A DNA stretch of 64,000 nucleotides from Echinococcus granulosus (Eukaryota; Platyhelminthes; Cestoda; Cyclophyllidea; Taeniidae), in assembly GCF_000524195.1 (NCBI RefSeq), contig NW_020170426.1:151191-215190 (forward strand), given 5' to 3'. Below are positions 43,487 through 54,700 of this stretch, piece after piece. A model generated the notes under the pieces. That model had not been told where the DNA came from. It was given only the letters and a program-made list of their open reading frames with translations, and did not search any database. Both the position numbers and the translations under genes were made by a program. Positions within the stretch are counted from its first letter, which is position 1. Every line of letters starts with the position of its first letter.

Positions 43487-46400
43487 CTATGATTTGCATT
43501 TAAGTAATGCTAGTTCCTATCCTGATTTCCACTTTATGATATTGTGAACTACTTGTTTGCCGTACATTTTCGGCACGAAATTCATCTAGTATCACTTTCC
43601 TAAAATCATTTATCAGTTTACACCTTTAGTAATAGCATGGCCTTATATGCAGTTGTTTAAATCAATGGTAGGAATTGTTGATTACAGGATTCATCTTTTC
43701 AAAGGCTACAGGACACTCTCGAATTGTTGTATCTGTTTTGCGTTTCTTAAGGAGTCGGCCATCTACGCATCAGGTGACCTCTTCAGGACAGTAACTGCAT
43801 CTTTGCTGGTCACGTGATAGTGGAAGGATTCAAAAAGCCGTGCTCCTACACAATGCGAGCAATTTATCTCGCTGTAACGCATCTCCTTTGCTATAAGCTC
43901 GTTAATACAAACTGTACAGGTTAAGTGGTAATTTGTGGGCATCTTATTAGCCAACTTATGCAGTTGCGAAGACCTGCTTCAGTATTTCTAGATTACACCT
44001 CCATTTAGTCTTTGCAATTTACTAGCGAAAACTTCTACCTACAGTTGTGAACCACTTGTAGTGAGAATCGGTTTTAGAAAATCACCTGAAAACACTTCGA
44101 AGTCCCACTCGCTCTGTCACTTTTGAGGCAGCGCAACAAAGTAACTGATGAATATTTGGTGGAATTCCAACTATTTTGCAACATTTTCAGTCACATTAAC
44201 ACCTGTCAAAAGACCTCCATGTTAAAACAATCATCTCTCCCACTAGAACGGCTTATATCACAACTTTAGAGAGGCCTCATAGCGCTGAACTCCGCTTTTG
44301 GTGATTCGGCTTGGAATTTCAACCAAAAGAACGTAATTAAAGTTATTTACACACAGAAGGCTAATTTCACAGATTCTGAGTGGAACGATGCCGGAAGAAA
44401 GAGCCGTTTACTATGGAAAAATTACCTATAATACCCCTTGTTCTCGATAACCCTTCCCATTTTCGTTAAACCGGATCCTACCTTTGTGCCCATGTAAAAT
44501 GGATTACTAGCTTACCTCACAACCACCATCACGACTAGTACTAAGATCGCCATGATTATCCACCCCAGAACCACTCCTTGGACGTCCATACTGCATCTGT
44601 GCTGCAACCCAGGGATCATAAATAACACTTTTCTCCTTCGCCTGAATAGTCGACGACACCACGCGCATGTGACCAGAACTTCTGAACGGCCGAACATCAT
44701 CTTCCTTTTCCTCAATCACTTTCGACCGAACATCCAGCATGCGTAGCTCCTCCACTTCCGCCACTTTTGGTTTGCCCTGAAAGATATTCCACCAGAACCA
44801 CACCAGCACCAACATTATAAGGTGGTAGAAGGCATTGCCAAAGAAGATGAGGAGGAAGAGAGCAGAAAGGAAGGAGATACCAGCACAGAGGCCCAGAGTG
44901 CCACCGATATTGGCCATTAGGGCGAAGAGGGTGCTGGTCACCTCCTCATTCCACGTGTCTACTCGAGCCGAGCGTAGTCGAATGTCAATTATGATTATAT
45001 TTTTGCCGTCAGTAAAGTTGGTCTGTCCGCCCGTTGCATCGCCTAGCATTTGAGACCACTTTTGATGGATGGCTGTGTTGGAGTCCAGGGTGGAGAGATT
45101 GAGGTCCATCATGTGTCTAGTGATTAGCGGCAACTTCATTGTGAAGTTGCCGTTGATATTGGACACCTCAATTTTGCGTGTATGGTAAAGCATCTGGTAA
45201 AACAGGCAGAGGTGGATATAATTACACCGCTTCATGATTGAAGATAATTTACACAGAAGAAACGCAGTTATGATCATCAAGTCATGATCAGAGGCACACG
45301 ATTACAAATTCTTTCACACTTCGATAAGCTTTGTACATCTACTGACTTCGAATAGGTCAGTTCGCATTTAGCTGCAAGTTGAATTGATCTTGTGTTGCGT
45401 CACTAAGTTAAAATATACTTACCTTTAGCTAATATTTAGGTCATCTTAAAATCCATTGACACAAAACACACCCAACGGGGTATGACTGAAGCAAACGCCT
45501 CTGCACACCTTGTTACAGTTGACTGGGCACACCTCCTGTCGTAGTTTTTTTCTCATGTCTGGATCATCTCTCGACTCCCATAACAGATCTGGATTGATAT
45601 AGGCATCAAGAACATTGGAGGTTGGCAGTTTGCTCAACCTCTCATGACACTCAAAGTTGGCACGCGCTCGTTGGGAGGTACGGTCTCGCAAATCGCGGCA
45701 GAAATCGACCCTCAGATGAGAAAGATCCAACACCTTCGGAGTTCCTCGGGCCCGTGGATCATCATCGGGCTCTGGAATGTGTGGCACGTGTAGAAGATCT
45801 GAGTAGCATCCGCAGGTCTCCAGAATGTGTGACTGCTTTCGATTAGCCACACAGTCCTCGTATGTGTAGTTGTACTCCAGATACTTTGTCAATCCTCCGA
45901 AACTCGTGTATCTATTTAATCAATTCTTTAAATGTGAAGTGTTTAACTTAAAACGGTAGATACACTTAGAAACTGCAAAGTCCCTATCATCAAAGTGTCT
46001 CATTTGACCGAATACCTGAGTGACCTGAAATAGTAAACCGAAGAAGACAACTTCAACAGCCACGTAGTGTGTACAAGAAAAGTTTGTCCTACCTGTAGGG
46101 CTTTGGGTATCTGCTGCACTTCTTGAAGCCGCGAGTGGTTGAGACAAAGTGTAGGCCGGTAACTTGGACCCTGGCAATTTGCCCGAAGTGAACTGCAAAG
46201 CTGGATGGCATACTACTAATCTCATAGCCTGGGAAGGTCCCAGGATTATGCACGAAAATGTTTATCCCATCGTAGCTTGGGGCGTCAAACATATGGCTCT
46301 GAAAGTTTACGCGACAATTGAGTTTTCAAATGAAGAGGTTTGGAAAAAGCTAACTCGTAGCTAGTCGTATTGCCAAAAGCTATAATTATCTACTACTAAC

Positions 46401-47405
46401 TCACGCTCTTTAATCCCTGCAGATTATAACAATATCAGTCTTTTAATCCTAACACGGCTAGGTCTAATAACGTCATCAGCGAGGAGTTGGAGCTCAACAC
46501 CCCAATTCCTATTTTAACTGAGCTCGATTTAATTAGGCGACACACTTCGAGATCATTGAGGATCATGTAGGGTTCGGCACCGGTGCCGTTTTGCTCGGCC
46601 ACGTAGACAAATGTGAGGCCAGCACCCACGGTGACTCTGCGTTTTTCCTCTCTTGGTGAGAAGGTGAAGCACTTGAGGTAGCGCAGATGCACGACTTCAG
46701 TGAAGTTGGCAAAGGAGCAGTGCTCCCCGTTGTAGGTACAGTACATCAAGTGGTCGTAGCTCCGTGGATCTGACAAGCCTAAATGCAGGGGTGTGAATGT
46801 CGCTAAATCACTTCCCCTTCTCATTAACACCCATGAACTAACTTATATTCTTTATTTAACAGTATAATGACTTAAACTGACGGAATTTGAGTGAACTTAC
46901 GTCGATGAATTGCCAGTTGTATTAGCATGGCAGCCTGGACGTTCAAATCAGTCGGATGCAGCCCTGCATATTTTAACTTCTGCACGACATGACTTTTTAA
47001 ATTCTCCAACTCGGCAAGATCCTCCTGTGGCATAGAGAAGTTGGAAAACGGCGCAACTGGACAGATAGTGATATCAGGAAAGACGAGTATTTCATTTTCC
47101 GAGAGGATTTGCGTTGCCACAGGGTTGGAGATGTAAGTGAGAATCAGGTCTCTTAGCAGAGCTATAAGAATGGTCATCACAATGATGAAAACTAAGAGCC
47201 AGAAAAGAGCTAACCACCCGATTCGGATGTCAATGTGTTTTAGGGCGTGCTCTTTGCTACGAGCGTGAAGCAGTCGACGCCGAGCTAAACGTCCGTGACG
47301 GGCGATGTAGTAGGGTAGGTAGGAGGGCTTGCGCTTCTCAAAGTACTCCATCGCAGCGGCTTCTCCCTCCAGTCCTGCTGCGGAGGTTTTTTTTTGACTA
47401 CCCAT
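43193..47405 (-). CDS. DEG/ENaC-family (amiloride-sensitive-type) cation channel subunit
   Basis: The predicted product is a trimeric channel subunit of the plasma membrane, in the family that includes ASICs and FMRFamide-gated channels. Six exons: 46901-47405, 46546-46802, 46093-46298, 45509-45911, 44516-45193 and 43193-43486, giving about 780 aa with phases matching. TM1 is WLALFWLLVFIIVMTILIAL (about residues 64-85), followed by the signature VFPDITICPVAPFS. The extracellular domain has YCTYNGEHCSFANFT, CFTFSP, a Cys-rich thumb with ETCGCYSD, and CPVNCN then Tyr four residues later. TM2 contains NIGGTLGLCAGISFLS, with a G-I-S selectivity triplet. Deviations: the usual His-Gly before TM1 is His-Ala, and the acidic residue after the G-x-S triplet is Phe. 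A second hydrophobic stretch follows TM2. Ligand and subtype cannot be told from sequence. The cytoplasmic tail is long (about 220 residues). Confidence 0.92.
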
Positions 47406-48749
47406 TTTCTACTCGCGTTTGGACGATTCTCAGGCAAGCAAAAGCATCGGCCAGGTCGGGGTGTGTCAATTTAAAACCAGACAAATCGATTTATTTCAGG
47501 TTGAAATTGAAGTTACTGTCCGTGGCTCATAACTAATGTTCAAATCAGTCAAAGTGTGTGGAATCTATCTTAAGGTAAAAATGACATCTATAAAGAAAGT
47601 GGGTCAAACACGTGACCATTGTCGACGCATCCAAATCGCTGATGGAACTTGCAACCACGGTTCCCTCTTGCCCAGTCTTATTCCCATGCTTCAGGTGGAA
47701 CGGACACTTACAGTGCTGTGCATTAGGAGCATGCCATAGTGGCTTGCTAGATATTCGTAGCATCCCGATTACTTCTGAAGACATCATAGTGGTGCGGAAT
47801 TTGAAAAAGACATGGTTATTGATAGTGTAATCATTATTATGCATAGAAGCATTTGAGTGATGGACCAGAAAGCCTGCATAACACTATATGCAATGACTGA
47901 TACGATCAAACGTGGACTATTCTGCACTCTGTTAAAATTATGGGCCATTGTCTCAAATATTCCACATTCTCTACAGTTATCCTCTGGGTACCGACCTGAA
48001 CAATGTCTGACTTCAGCTTCAAACGTTTTTGCCTTCTGTTTGCTTAACCTACGTTATTCCTTGTTTGACTAAGTGTATACAAATTTCTACCTGAAGGTGC
48101 TTAAAATGTCGATGATTTTTTAAGCATTTCTGCGTACGCGTTACAGGCCTGGATAGAATTAGAAATCTTGATGTTTCAATACAACAGGAAAGGTATAAAG
48201 GATGTAGAAAAGTTGATTTTGTGGTTGTAGAAAGCATTGTGCTAAAATCTAATCAGATTTAAAGTTTAGTAATGTACTACTTTGATTATTAGTTCAACTC
48301 CCCTTTGGTACTTCTGCTGGGAGTAATAGTCTCTGAACAAAGCCCTTCGATGTGTCGATAAACAATCTTCCCAAGAAGTATTATTGTAATGCGTTGGTTG
48401 TTCAACCCCCAGTTTTGGTAAAGGGGCCACGTAGGTGCGCCGCTATTGCACCTGTGCCGGGTGGGCTGCCTTGCGGGCCGTGCCGGTAGCCCCAACCCTA
48501 CTGTATGCCAAAAATGTGCTATGCCTGGGTACTTCGTTTTCTCTCATCTGCGGAGAAGCTCTGAGGTGACGTAATAACAGTACTTTTAGTCCACCTATAA
48601 TTACTAAAAGCCATTTCCATCAGTTTTTTGCACTTAGAAATTCAAAATTTTTGTTATTGACTCAATCTTGAATGGAAATGATTTAAGTTATGTGCTTGTG
48701 CAAATAAATCTTCTGCTAGATGTACTAAAAGTCATGGAATTTAGTAAAA
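47406..48749. other. Head-to-head intergenic region (DEG/ENaC and RINT1)
   Basis: This spacer separates two divergent start codons and probably holds both promoters, though no TATA or other clear element was seen. It contains one dispersed-repeat copy (48383-48506). Other short frames are not supported. Confidence 0.5.
48383..48506 (+). repeat. Dispersed repeat, copy C
   Basis: The most GC-rich and longest of the three related copies, sharing both ends with copy A: the ATTGTAATGCGTTGGTTG start and the ACCCTACTGTAT end. It sits between two divergent genes, 25 kb from the other copies. It carries no internal coding sequence, which suggests a short non-autonomous element. Confidence 0.7.
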
Positions 48750-51700
48750 ATGGAGTATGAAGAGACGCAGCAAATGAAGCCCAACAAGTGAGTCCTCTTA
48801 GCAAACAAGAAATTTTAGTTTTTTTTATCTATCGTGTAGTGGAAACAGTCGAGCGTTCACTTTAAGAAGCGAAACTCAGCACTTTACATTTAATGATTTC
48901 ACTGGTTAGTTGCTTTTTTTCTCAATGGTTGGACTTTGTGCGTAGAACATTCCTGTAATCCGTAAAGTATTATGGCTAGTAACTATATAAGTCACCTGAA
49001 GAAACAGTTTTTAGCCCACGACTTGGAGGGTTCATCGCAAAACAGTTCGAGGAGCATTATTCCGAATTTAGCGAATTACGTATTTAGGATGGCCTAACGG
49101 TGTGTTTTGGGCTTTTTTAATGCTGTTGCATGTCAGGAATGGCTATTCTTCAATCTCGTATCAAGGTCACGGCTGAGGTACTTTGCGCAGTCAGTAACGT
49201 TAGTCATTGGGGATGGGGGAGACTTGTACAGAGACACTAAATAAGCTTATTCAGCCCTCTTTTGATGTAAAGTTGAAACTGCTATCATTAATAAATGAGA
49301 GCGAACAGCGGATTTTGAGGCTTAAGGAAATCGTAATTTTTCCTTTGAACTTCTGATTTTCTTGTGAACTAAGATATCTTTTGGTGAGTCAGCTGGAGCA
49401 CTCTCAGTATTCTCCTCCCACAGTGAACATTTCCTTAGAGAAATCGAAGAAATTCAACAACAATTAGCCAAACTCGAACCGAATGTCATCTCTTCCCTCC
49501 AGAGTGGGAAGGATTTGGCCGAAAAAATTATTCCTGATGTACTTCAGATGAAGTCCCTTCAGGCTTCACTCTCTATTGCAGAAAGGGATGAAGCTATTGC
49601 ACGTTACCGGTAGTTGTAATTATTTAATATCCCTTAAAACTTTCTCTTGTGTTCCTGAAATGGGCTCTTCTGTTTTTATTTAAGGTCAGAAGTAGTTGCA
49701 TCTCAAGTACTTGGCTCTCTGGACATGTCTTTAGATTCTTTTCTAAATCTCTCTCTGCACCTTGGGACCCATGTTTCTTCCTCGACTCCCGTCTTGCTAC
49801 CTCTCCCGCCCTTTTACGGCCCAATGTTGGAACATTTCACAAAGTCGGTTTTTTCTAGTACACTTCTATTATCCAATGCGTGTCGGATTGTTTTTGATTT
49901 GACTTCCTTGTAGAATGTTCCAGGAGATACTCAGACAAATGGAATTGCCGAAGATAAGGTCAGTCGGCAATTGGATGGAAATTGGAGGTGATCGTACGAG
50001 CAATCGATGTCCCTGGGATGAAGACGTTCTGAAGACTTTTCGCTGTTTGTTTCGAACTCTCAGCAACATCAAGTTACCGTATCTTTTGCTTTTTCATCTT
50101 TTTGTACACCTTTAATGTCTCCCGATGGGCCTTCGAGTGTTGCATAGTTGGGTTTTGCCGTGTTAGATTTACACTCTTGAATAATTGAACTTGATGGGTC
50201 TTGTGGTCGTCTCTACTTCTACCCTTATCCATATTATTTACTCTAGCATAATATGCTGCTCAATCGTCTTATGGTGTTTTGACATCGAGTTGAATCCGGG
50301 CAAAGTAATCACTAATCGTAGTATAGTACCCTTAATTCGTCAAGGGTCTTTCATTGCACCATCTTCCTTCTTTTAATAAGACTAAAATAACCTTGAAGTC
50401 TTCTTCATCAGCAAAGTTGTGTATTTGCGGCCACTGTTCTACAGGGCTTTATATTGTTCCAATGGTATGTTCTTCTGTAGCCCATTTTACCAAGGTTTAT
50501 TTCCTCAGTTAACTTCTGAAATCCGAATTCAGTTGGCCATTGTTTAGTTGTCACTCGTTATTTACTGCTTCATCTTGCTTAATCCGTTTCGCTTTAAATT
50601 GATGGGCCTTACAACCATATGAACTTACTTAAATACTTTGTACAAGCTTGCTTTGCCAGTGTCAGGTGCATTTTTTCGTCAGTTTTAAAATCGGCTTTGG
50701 ATAGATCTGCCATTTCACAGCGGCTTATCTTTCAACTGTCTATTTTATACAGTCCTTTCTAATTAGTACGTAATCGACGATATGTGCATCGAACAGGTCA
50801 TGCTGAAACTCATCATTGAGCCGGAATTTGTTGTCCCTTTGCCCTCCTGTTCCTTTGTGCTTCCTTAAAGTGTAACTCAGAGAAGGGACTGCTGAAACTG
50901 ACGCCGCAAAACGTGCCAAGTTGTCCATCCCCGTGCGTCTCATCTTGGAGCCACTGGAAAAACGCTTTCTCTTTAACTTCTACGGCGACCGGATCACCAA
51001 TAAGCCAGAAAAGGTATGTTTCCATGGTACAACTTCCCGTAACTAATGATGTTTTCAGCCCGAATGGTACTTCACCGAGGTTTTAACTTGGATCACCATC
51101 AACGACCAATGGTTAACGTGGATGCAAGACGAACAACTCAAGGATTTGGGCAAGACCTCCTCCAACCTTAGGGTATGTCGTCCCCTCACTCCATTTGGTA
51201 ATTGCTCTCATTTTGCAGTTATACCAATGGTTAACTGAATCACTTGTTACCCTTATCCCTCTTGCGTAGGTGGATTTCATGCAGGGTCTCATAAGCTTTG
51301 TGATGGATAAGATCTCCTTCGATCTTGGTCTTCTTAAAAGCCCTCCCAGGCCACGATGTGCAATTCATCTTAAAGGCAAGAGTGAAATAAATTTTCAGTT
51401 TGACCCCTAACCACATTCGACTTACAAAAGTCAAAGTAAAGCCTTGCTGTTTGCTTCAAAAGCACTGAATTTCCATTGATTTCTAGCGGTATTTCATATA
51501 CTCTTTGTGGTTTCTAAAGCGGTTAAAACCTCTCAATTTGCTTAGTATATTTTTTAGCGTTAGTTACTTTCTGGACGAGGAGCGGCATTTTGGGCCATAG
51601 TTTTATTTGCTTTTGACACTATATACCTTCTGTTCAAGTTTACTCAATTACTCCCATAAACTGGTCATTTCCAGTCTTTTGGTGTTCGAGAGTTAAGTTA

Positions 51701-54700
51701 CTACATGTTCAATTACCCATATAATAGTGATGGCGTAAACTACATTTTGGCCAAGTTGATTCAACTCATCTTAATCTCTATTAGCCTCAGTTCAGGAGTC
51801 GCATTTTCCAACTTGCACATGGTTCATCAGTAATGTTAATTTGACCAAGAAGCTCATGTTTCTACTAATAACGTACACCTACTTATGTTCGATTTTAAGG
51901 ATAATACATTCTCCAAGTCATCGCGGAGAGTTTGGGATGTCTACTTCTAAGCGTAGAAGCTAACTTTACTTTCCATTATTTTTTTCGTCTTTCTTTCCTA
52001 GGAAAGGAAGGGACAGAAGAAGCAGCTGCAGATTCAACCGGCTCGACTATTGGACTATTGACATCACCACCCTCCTTTTTTGGCCACCTCACAGACGAGA
52101 TGCTCACATTTGAGAAGTGTTTGGAGGGGCTGTGCTACAACCCACAGGCTCTGCGACCTGCCGACCTCTTCACACATCGTCTCGACGTCCTGCAACATTG
52201 GATCACCCTTGAGAGCGACCTTGCCCACAGAAAACTTAAGGATCTTTTGGCTAAGCCCTATGCCTGGCGTGTAGATAACAAGTAACTAGAATGATGGACA
52301 CTAGGAATCCTGTTTGATGCTGGGTTGTGGGCTATTAAATTTCTTATTTGCCCAGCCACACAGTTTTAATTCGTAGTAATCGGTAGGCAATGATTTCATT
52401 CCATGATTCAACTGACTCAACAGTTGATCTATTTCTGTCTACTCTTTAACTTCGATTCCTGTGGAGTGATGGATCAGAGAGTTGGGAGATGCTGGAGGGT
52501 TCCAAGACTTCTNNNNNNNNNNNNNNNNNNNNNNNNNNNNNNNNNNNNNNNNNNNNNNNNNNNNNNNNNNNNNNNNNNNNNNNNNNNNNNNNNNNNNNNN
52601 NNNNNNNNNNNNATCGGAAATATCCCCCAATAACACTATCGTATATGAGTTCCTGAGTCGTATGCCAATTGCAGAGCTAGCTTAATTTACTTGCCTACTT
52701 CACAATATAATCATTCAGTTCATCAGAAAGAACTGAAGACAAGAAATCAAGGTGGCTGCGTGAACAACTTCATGATTCTCAACTCTTGCACTTCGAACCG
52801 TAACACCGTTCATAGGCTTCTATTCTGTATCTTCCCTTCTGCAGAGTGCCTCAATGCGTGGGCGATTTTGTGACTCTTGTCTACTCCATCTCTCGCCGCG
52901 CCGTCCATCTGCATCACAATGCTGCCAAATCGCGGGTCTTCTTTTTCAAGGTCCAACTTGACCTCATCTTCACCTTTCTCGAAGCGATGATTACTGCCCT
53001 GCCGTGGAACACCACGACTGGTACCACTTCTACTGCTCTCGAAGGGGTAGACGACGAGTCTCGCGACTGCCTAACCCGTTGGACGTCTATTCTCAACGCC
53101 TTGCAGACAGTGCTGGAGACCACGCAGGAGTGGACCAATGACCAGGTCAATTACTTGGCTCTTTTAAACATCGCCCTTGGCGCCCGCAATGATTAGTTTT
53201 TCAATTTAGCACCACAGCTGCATTGATGAATATCACCCAAAGTTGTTCACTAATATGTTTCGTGGATTTAGGGTGGTGTTCCATGTTAGCAGACCGCAAC
53301 GGCAAAGATTTGCTCGAGATATAATACCTGAGTGTAGACAGTCTTCTATTTTGAACACGAATGCATAGTCTCCGACTAAGGTTATTCTATATCTACGTTA
53401 TCGCTTTAAACTCAGCTAACCTGTTTATGGTAAGGTTTAATGCAACCAATATAGAACTAATGTCATATTTGTGACTCGTGGCTCGGATGAGAAAATCAGG
53501 ACGTCACATTTGTGTGACATTGATGGAGAGCATGTTTACTTATCATGAATGATATTAACCTAAAATTGTAAACAGTTGCCAAACAGCTTATATCATTTCC
53601 TGATCCATTTTTTGTGTATTTCCCCCAGATTAATCCCTTAATTACTTTACCTTTCCGTAAAATTTTGACATGTTAATCCACTTAGACGCAAGCCTTTACT
53701 AAAACAGTGTAACTAGAAACATGTATTCGTCACAAAGGTTATCATTTATTCCACATCTCAATCTGTTACCACTGTTGTAGCAACCGAACCATTCCTGAGT
53801 TTGTTACGAAATTTATTATCAGCACATTGTGGATCTGGGGAACCGAAAGCGTAGGCGGCACGAGCGTGACCCCATACTACCATCGTGTAGGTCGAATCTT
53901 GGGAGACTCAAAATGTCTGCCCGATGATGGATGTAAGGGCTGTGTCTATGGTGAAACTGTGGGTAGGGTTGTTGAGAAATCCCTTCTGTAGAAAACCTGT
54001 GGGATTCACTAGTACAAGCTGTTGAATGCAGTTATTTCTGCTGTATAGAGTTCCAATTTTTCAAATGAATGCGAATATTTTATCCAGTGATTTGTTTTGT
54101 TCCAGTACTTTGTGGAGCTTTGGGAAGATCAGGAGTCCCGTCGACTTCTCACCTGTGCTTGGGATCCCTGGATGGACGAAGAGGTGGAGGTATCAGAGGT
54201 TGTTTTTATTCTCTATCGTTTTTGACGAGGACTTTTTTTACCATACATTCATTCAGTCCCGTGTGCCATTACTTATTTGTTGCAGTTGGGTTACCTTTGC
54301 TCTTAAACACGCCCTTCCGAGTTATCTACTACTTTTTTTGTATATTTCAGTGCATAAAATCTCTCATCAAGTAGGTATTCACCTATTAAGCCGCCTGGAA
54401 AATCTCTTCAAAACGATGGTTTGACATAGTTTGCTCCATTAGTCCAATTTCACATAGGTTATAACTCGAAAAATTGAATGCCTGTTTCTTTTTGACCTAC
54501 TTGAACTGAATGCTTCCCAATACACTCGATCTACCCTTGAAGGAGTTACCTGTCATTAATAGTGTGCAGGCGAGCTAAGCGACTAGTAGCCCATGTGACA
54601 TGATCGGAGCGTGGAGAACAAATTATGTTCAAAAAGATTCGCACTACACTACCATTACTGTGCCTGGAGTCATTCCCGGAGGCGCAGTAAACTGTCAGAA

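Noticed and set aside
45446..45508. Continuation of channel exon 4 past CPVNCNK (reading on to a stop at 45446)
   Set aside because: Splicing at AAG|GTGTGC places Tyr four residues after Cys, as in the family, and joins the TM2 exon in phase. The read-through adds unrelated sequence and then a stop.
45920..46225. Minus-strand open frame between channel exons 3 and 4, ending in a TTTCAG-flanked segment that looked like an extra exon
   Set aside because: Including it breaks the frame. Exon 3 (phase 2) joins directly to the exon starting at 45911 (one leading base), giving an uninterrupted, family-consistent protein.
46435..46545. Read-through of channel exon 2 beyond LNDLE, and a 12-nt microexon candidate near 46410-46421
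   Set aside because: The GAA|GTGTGT donor at 46546/46545 joins exon 3 in phase 0 and restores the palm-domain spacing. The extra codons have no family counterpart.
52403..52685. Open frames spanning the N run
   Set aside because: They consist mostly of undetermined bases and are artefacts of the gap.
53146..53196. RINT1 exon 14 reading on to a TAG at 53196, suggesting a truncated gene
   Set aside because: A donor at CAG|GTCAAT (53145/53146) joins exon 15 in phase and continues the family alignment (EWTNDQ then YFVELWE).
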